From contig CANLSH010000004.1 in the NCBI GenBank assembly GCA_947493705.1, forward strand, positions 124,001 to 188,000: DNA of 64,000 bases, in the 5' to 3' direction. Positions 61,776-64,000 of the stretch are shown here, in pieces; position 1 is the stretch's first letter, and each line of letters begins with the position of its first letter. This DNA comes from an uncultured Arachnia sp. Lineage in GTDB: Bacteria; Actinomycetota; Actinomycetes; Propionibacteriales; Propionibacteriaceae. Below the pieces are notes generated by a model, which was given only the letters and a program-made list of their open reading frames with translations, had not been told where the DNA came from and did no database searches. A program made the position numbers and the translations under genes.

Positions 61776-62996
61776 ATGGCATTGGAGAGCTCGGAGACGC
61801 ATCCGCAGCCCCTGGGACGCGTTGTGATGGCTGTCAAGGACTGGGTTGGCAGATGCAACGAGATCTGGGTGGATGCCCAGGTCATCGAGATCAAGCGACG
61901 CAGCGGCCCAACGCAATTCCTGACCTTTCGGGACCGAATCGCAGACATGTCTGCCAAGGTCACCATCTCCGCCCTGGTGCTTGACGCCGCCGGTCCCCTT
62001 CCTGAGGGTTCCCGGGTCACGGCCCGCGTGAGGCCTCGTGTCTGGGAGCGCAACAGCTCGCTCAGCTTTGAGTGCCTCGAACTGGTGGTGGCGGGTGAAG
62101 GAAGGCTCCTCGTGCGTCTGGAGCAGCTGAAGCGAAAGCTGCAGGCAGAGGGGCTCTTCGAGGTGCACCGCAAGCGCAGAATCCCCTTCATTCCCTCTCG
62201 AATCGGGCTCATTACTGGCAAGGGATCAGACGCCGAGCATGACGTTGTGACAACCGTGGCAGGCCGGTGGCCGGCACTTTTCACGGTTGCCCACTGCCTG
62301 ATGCAGGGACCCAACTCCGCTGAATCCGTCATCACTGCCCTGCAGCGTCTGGATCGCGACCAAGCTGTGGATGTCATCATTGTGGCCCGCGGTGGAGGCA
62401 GCCTTGAGGACCTTCTCTCTTTCTCCGACGAGGGCGTCGTTCGCGCCGTCGCGAACTGCACCACCCCGGTGATGTCCGCCATCGGACACGAACAGGACGT
62501 CCCACTGCTGGATTTCGTGGCCGACGTCCGCGCCTCCACTCCCACGGATGCCGGAAAAAGGGTGGTTCCGGACTACGAGGCGGAGATGGACCTCATGGCC
62601 CAAGCCAGATCTCGGCTCGACGGCGCCATCACCCAGCGCCTTGATACCGCCCAGCGCCAGCTCGAGGAACTGCGGTCCCGCCCTGTATTGAAGGACCCCA
62701 CCAGCGCGTTCACCGCCCACATGGACCGGCTGGAGATGCTTCGACACAGGTTGGGGGCGGGTATCGACACAGTCCTGCGCCATGAGGAGTCAGCACTGCG
62801 AACCGCGCTGGCAGGCGTGCGGGCGATGTCCCCCAAGGCCACCCTCGAGCGGGGCTACGCCGTTCTGTTCGACGGCAGCGCCACCATCTCCTCCACCGGC
62901 GCCACCACCATCGGCAGCACCATCCGAGCTCACGTGGCTGACGGTCAGTTGGAGATGGACGTCACCGGAATCCACCCACAGGAGAACCATGCCTGA
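61776..62996 (+). CDS. xseA: exodeoxyribonuclease VII large subunit
   Basis: This is the catalytic subunit of ExoVII, which degrades single-stranded DNA from both ends. In the 406-residue protein an OB-fold DNA-binding domain (about 18-110) is followed by the catalytic region with IPFIPSRIGLITGKGSDAEHDV near 133, RGGGSLEDLLSFSDEGVVRA near 205 and SAIGHEQDVPLLDFVADVRASTPTDAG near 230, then a helical C-terminal arm. It overlaps xseB by 8 bp. Confidence 0.95.
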   Translation: MALESSETHPQPLGRVVMAVKDWVGRCNEIWVDAQVIEIKRRSGPTQFLTFRDRIADMSAKVTISALVLDAAGPLPEGSRVTARVRPRVWERNSSLSFECLELVVAGEGRLLVRLEQLKRKLQAEGLFEVHRKRRIPFIPSRIGLITGKGSDAEHDVVTTVAGRWPALFTVAHCLMQGPNSAESVITALQRLDRDQAVDVIIVARGGGSLEDLLSFSDEGVVRAVANCTTPVMSAIGHEQDVPLLDFVADVRASTPTDAGKRVVPDYEAEMDLMAQARSRLDGAITQRLDTAQRQLEELRSRPVLKDPTSAFTAHMDRLEMLRHRLGAGIDTVLRHEESALRTALAGVRAMSPKATLERGYAVLFDGSATISSTGATTIGSTIRAHVADGQLEMDVTGIHPQENHA

Positions 62997-63186
62997 ACAC
63001 CCAACGTATGAAGCGGCGCGCGAGGAACTCGCAGAGGTGGTACGCAAGCTCGAATCGGGTGGCGTGCCACTCGCGGAGTCGATGGCGCTGTGGCAGCGCG
63101 GGGAAGAGCTTGCGACGCTGTGCCAGAAGTACCTCGACGACGCCCGGGCCCAGGTGGCTCGAGCCCGGCAGTCCGAACAGCAATAG
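62989..63186 (+). CDS. xseB: exodeoxyribonuclease VII small subunit
   Basis: The 65-residue helical subunit carries the family motif YEAAREELAEVVRKLESGGVPLAESMALWQRGEELA. It binds the XseA arm. GGAGAACC precedes the ATG at 62989. Its stop codon lies in the loop of a terminator-like hairpin. Confidence 0.95.
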   Translation: MPEHPTYEAAREELAEVVRKLESGGVPLAESMALWQRGEELATLCQKYLDDARAQVARARQSEQQ

Positions 63187-63196
63187 TTGTTCGGAC
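63171..63196. terminator. hairpin overlapping the xseB stop codon
   Basis: GTCCGAACA (63171-63179) pairs perfectly with TGTTCGGAC (63188-63196). The xseB TAG (63184-63186) sits in the 8-nt loop. The hairpin separates convergent xseB and DUF4245 genes. Confidence 0.6.
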
Positions 63197-63213
63197 GGCT
63201 GTTCCAGCGAAGT

Positions 63214-63765
63214 TCAGCCCGTCGCGAGTGCGCCCGCGAAGACGTTCAGCTGATCGTAATCCGTATCGCCCGTCACAACGGCCACCATCTCTCCGTCCCG
63301 CCACACCAGCGAGCGGGAACGCTCGTCACGGGAGATCCAATGCTCCCAGGTGCGCCCGGCGACTTCTGACACCTCAGGCTCCCGGCGGCCGTCCAGCGTG
63401 ACATCCGACACGAAAGATTCCACTCCTCGATCACGTTGTTGTACAGCCACATAGATACCGTTGGGTGCCAGATAGCCCAGCTGCCAGGAATTCCCGACGG
63501 CGGGATCATTGGTGATCCACCGATCACCGTCCGCAGCCCAGGCCACACGCGTGGGCACCCATTCATCCGGCAGGTCGGTGGGACGCATGATCGGGTATGG
63601 CGCGTTTTCCTCCGCCTGTGCCAGAACGGGCGCCACGTCAACAGGCTCCACCGTGGGTTCGGGGTCACTGGTGAAGATCCAGGCAATGAGGAGCAACGGG
63701 ATCATGATCACAGCCATCGAGATCACCATGTCTCGCGACCGCGCCTGAGAGTTCCTACCTGCCAT
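63214..63765 (-). CDS. DUF4245 family membrane-anchored protein
   Basis: The 183-residue protein has one N-terminal membrane helix (about 15-33) and an extracytoplasmic domain with YPIMRPTDLPDEWVPTRVAW near residue 58, SWQLGYLAPNGIYVAVQQ near 90 and GRTWEHWISRDERSRSLVW. These are the landmarks of DUF4245, whose function is unknown. The start is ATG at 63765 (MAGRNSQARSRDMVISM). In mycobacteria it also lies between xseA and ispH. Confidence 0.88.
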   Translation of the reverse strand: MAGRNSQARSRDMVISMAVIMIPLLLIAWIFTSDPEPTVEPVDVAPVLAQAEENAPYPIMRPTDLPDEWVPTRVAWAADGDRWITNDPAVGNSWQLGYLAPNGIYVAVQQRDRGVESFVSDVTLDGRREPEVSEVAGRTWEHWISRDERSRSLVWRDGEMVAVVTGDTDYDQLNVFAGALATG

Positions 63766-63828
63766 GTGCCCATGATTCCATGCACCGCCAAGCCGCCGAG
63801 ACCAGCACGCGGAGGGCACCAGAGGTTC

Positions 63829-63834
63829 TATCCT
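63829..63834 (+). promoter_or_regulatory. -10 hexamer TATCCT, leaderless cis-prenyltransferase gene
   Basis: TATCCT is followed by 6 nt and the ATG at 63841. Confidence 0.55.
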
Positions 63835-63840
63835 GCTCTC

Positions 63841-64000
63841 ATGCCCGCATTCCGACGGTTCGTCGACCGCTTCTGGCCACCCAAATGGCTGTACGCGACC
63901 TACGTGTCCCAGTTGAGGGGCCAGCTCGACGCGGACAGGCTCCCTCAGCACGTGGCAGTGCTGGCTGATGGCAACCGGCGCTGGGCCCGGCTGAACGCGC
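63841..64000 (+). CDS. uppS: cis-prenyltransferase (polyprenyl diphosphate synthase), 5' part only
   Basis: The first 53 codons are visible before the window ends. They encode MPAFRRFVDRFWPPKWLYATY, then LPQHVAVLADGNRRWAR, the conserved region I of cis-prenyltransferases with the catalytic Asp in ADGNRRWA. Actinobacteria often carry two such genes, so this may be the short-chain (Z-farnesyl) or the undecaprenyl/decaprenyl synthase. It would supply the carrier lipid used by the LCP and glycosyltransferase pathway. Confidence 0.9.
   Translation, partial: MPAFRRFVDRFWPPKWLYATYVSQLRGQLDADRLPQHVAVLADGNRRWARLNA

Overview
The window is high-GC chromosomal DNA of an actinomycete. The clade markers are a WhiB regulator, DUF3039, DUF3499, DUF5719, DUF4245 and TIGR03089 proteins, two LytR-CpsA-Psr (LCP) cell-wall ligases, an AccD/AccE acyl-CoA carboxylase pair, and many genes with a TANNNT hexamer 6-8 nt before an ATG or GTG start, the signature of leaderless transcription. 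A member of the Propionibacteriaceae or a close relative is my best guess, but this is inference. No tRNA, rRNA, CRISPR array or intact insertion sequence was recognised.

Layout. 1-7 kb: malQ (cut by the left edge), an RDD membrane protein, an MFS exporter, DUF3039, ahcY and aroQ. 7-27.8 kb: the conserved actinobacterial envelope and precursor block. It holds an SIS-fold isomerase-like protein, a Trm112-like zinc protein, manB, DUF3499, a zincin-like protein, DUF554, DUF5719, a giant membrane glycosyltransferase, whiB, manC, TIGR03089, a second glycosyltransferase, two LCP genes, purE/purK, a PH-domain membrane protein, birA, accD, accE and maf. From memory the order closely follows the Mycobacterium Rv3256c-Rv3282 region. 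It links mannose activation (ManB, ManC), sugar transfer (GT2) and polymer attachment to the wall (LCP).

27.8-42 kb is an accessory, partly decayed region. It carries a methyltransferase fragment, a GMC oxidoreductase with a gluconate-dehydrogenase-type small subunit, an IclR regulator, a small monooxygenase, a lipoprotein Cu/Zn superoxide dismutase, a 55-residue zinc-ribbon gene, a broken PIN-type fragment, a DUF429 gene broken by one in-frame TAG, arfB, vapBC, a frameshifted UvrA-like ABC gene, parDE, a CmtR-CadA metal efflux pair, higBA and a glyoxalase remnant.

42-57.6 kb: ychF; a DtxR-boxed siderophore ABC importer; an SDR/enoyl-CoA hydratase pair; an M18 aminopeptidase; a rhomboid-like protein without the protease motif; rmuC; a photolyase of the iron-sulfur clade that has lost its cluster cysteines; and a three-gene ABC exporter preceded by a strong palindrome. 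57.6-64 kb: ilvA, ispH, a transaldolase-like gene, a YwiC-like membrane gene, xseA/xseB, DUF4245 and the start of a cis-prenyltransferase gene.

The most unusual feature is a 58-nt intergenic hairpin element present twice (4696-4753 and 50924-50981). Its three nested stems are kept by compensatory base changes. A second intergenic repeat of 84 bp (19197-19280 and 54118-54201) is 93% identical between copies and can also fold.
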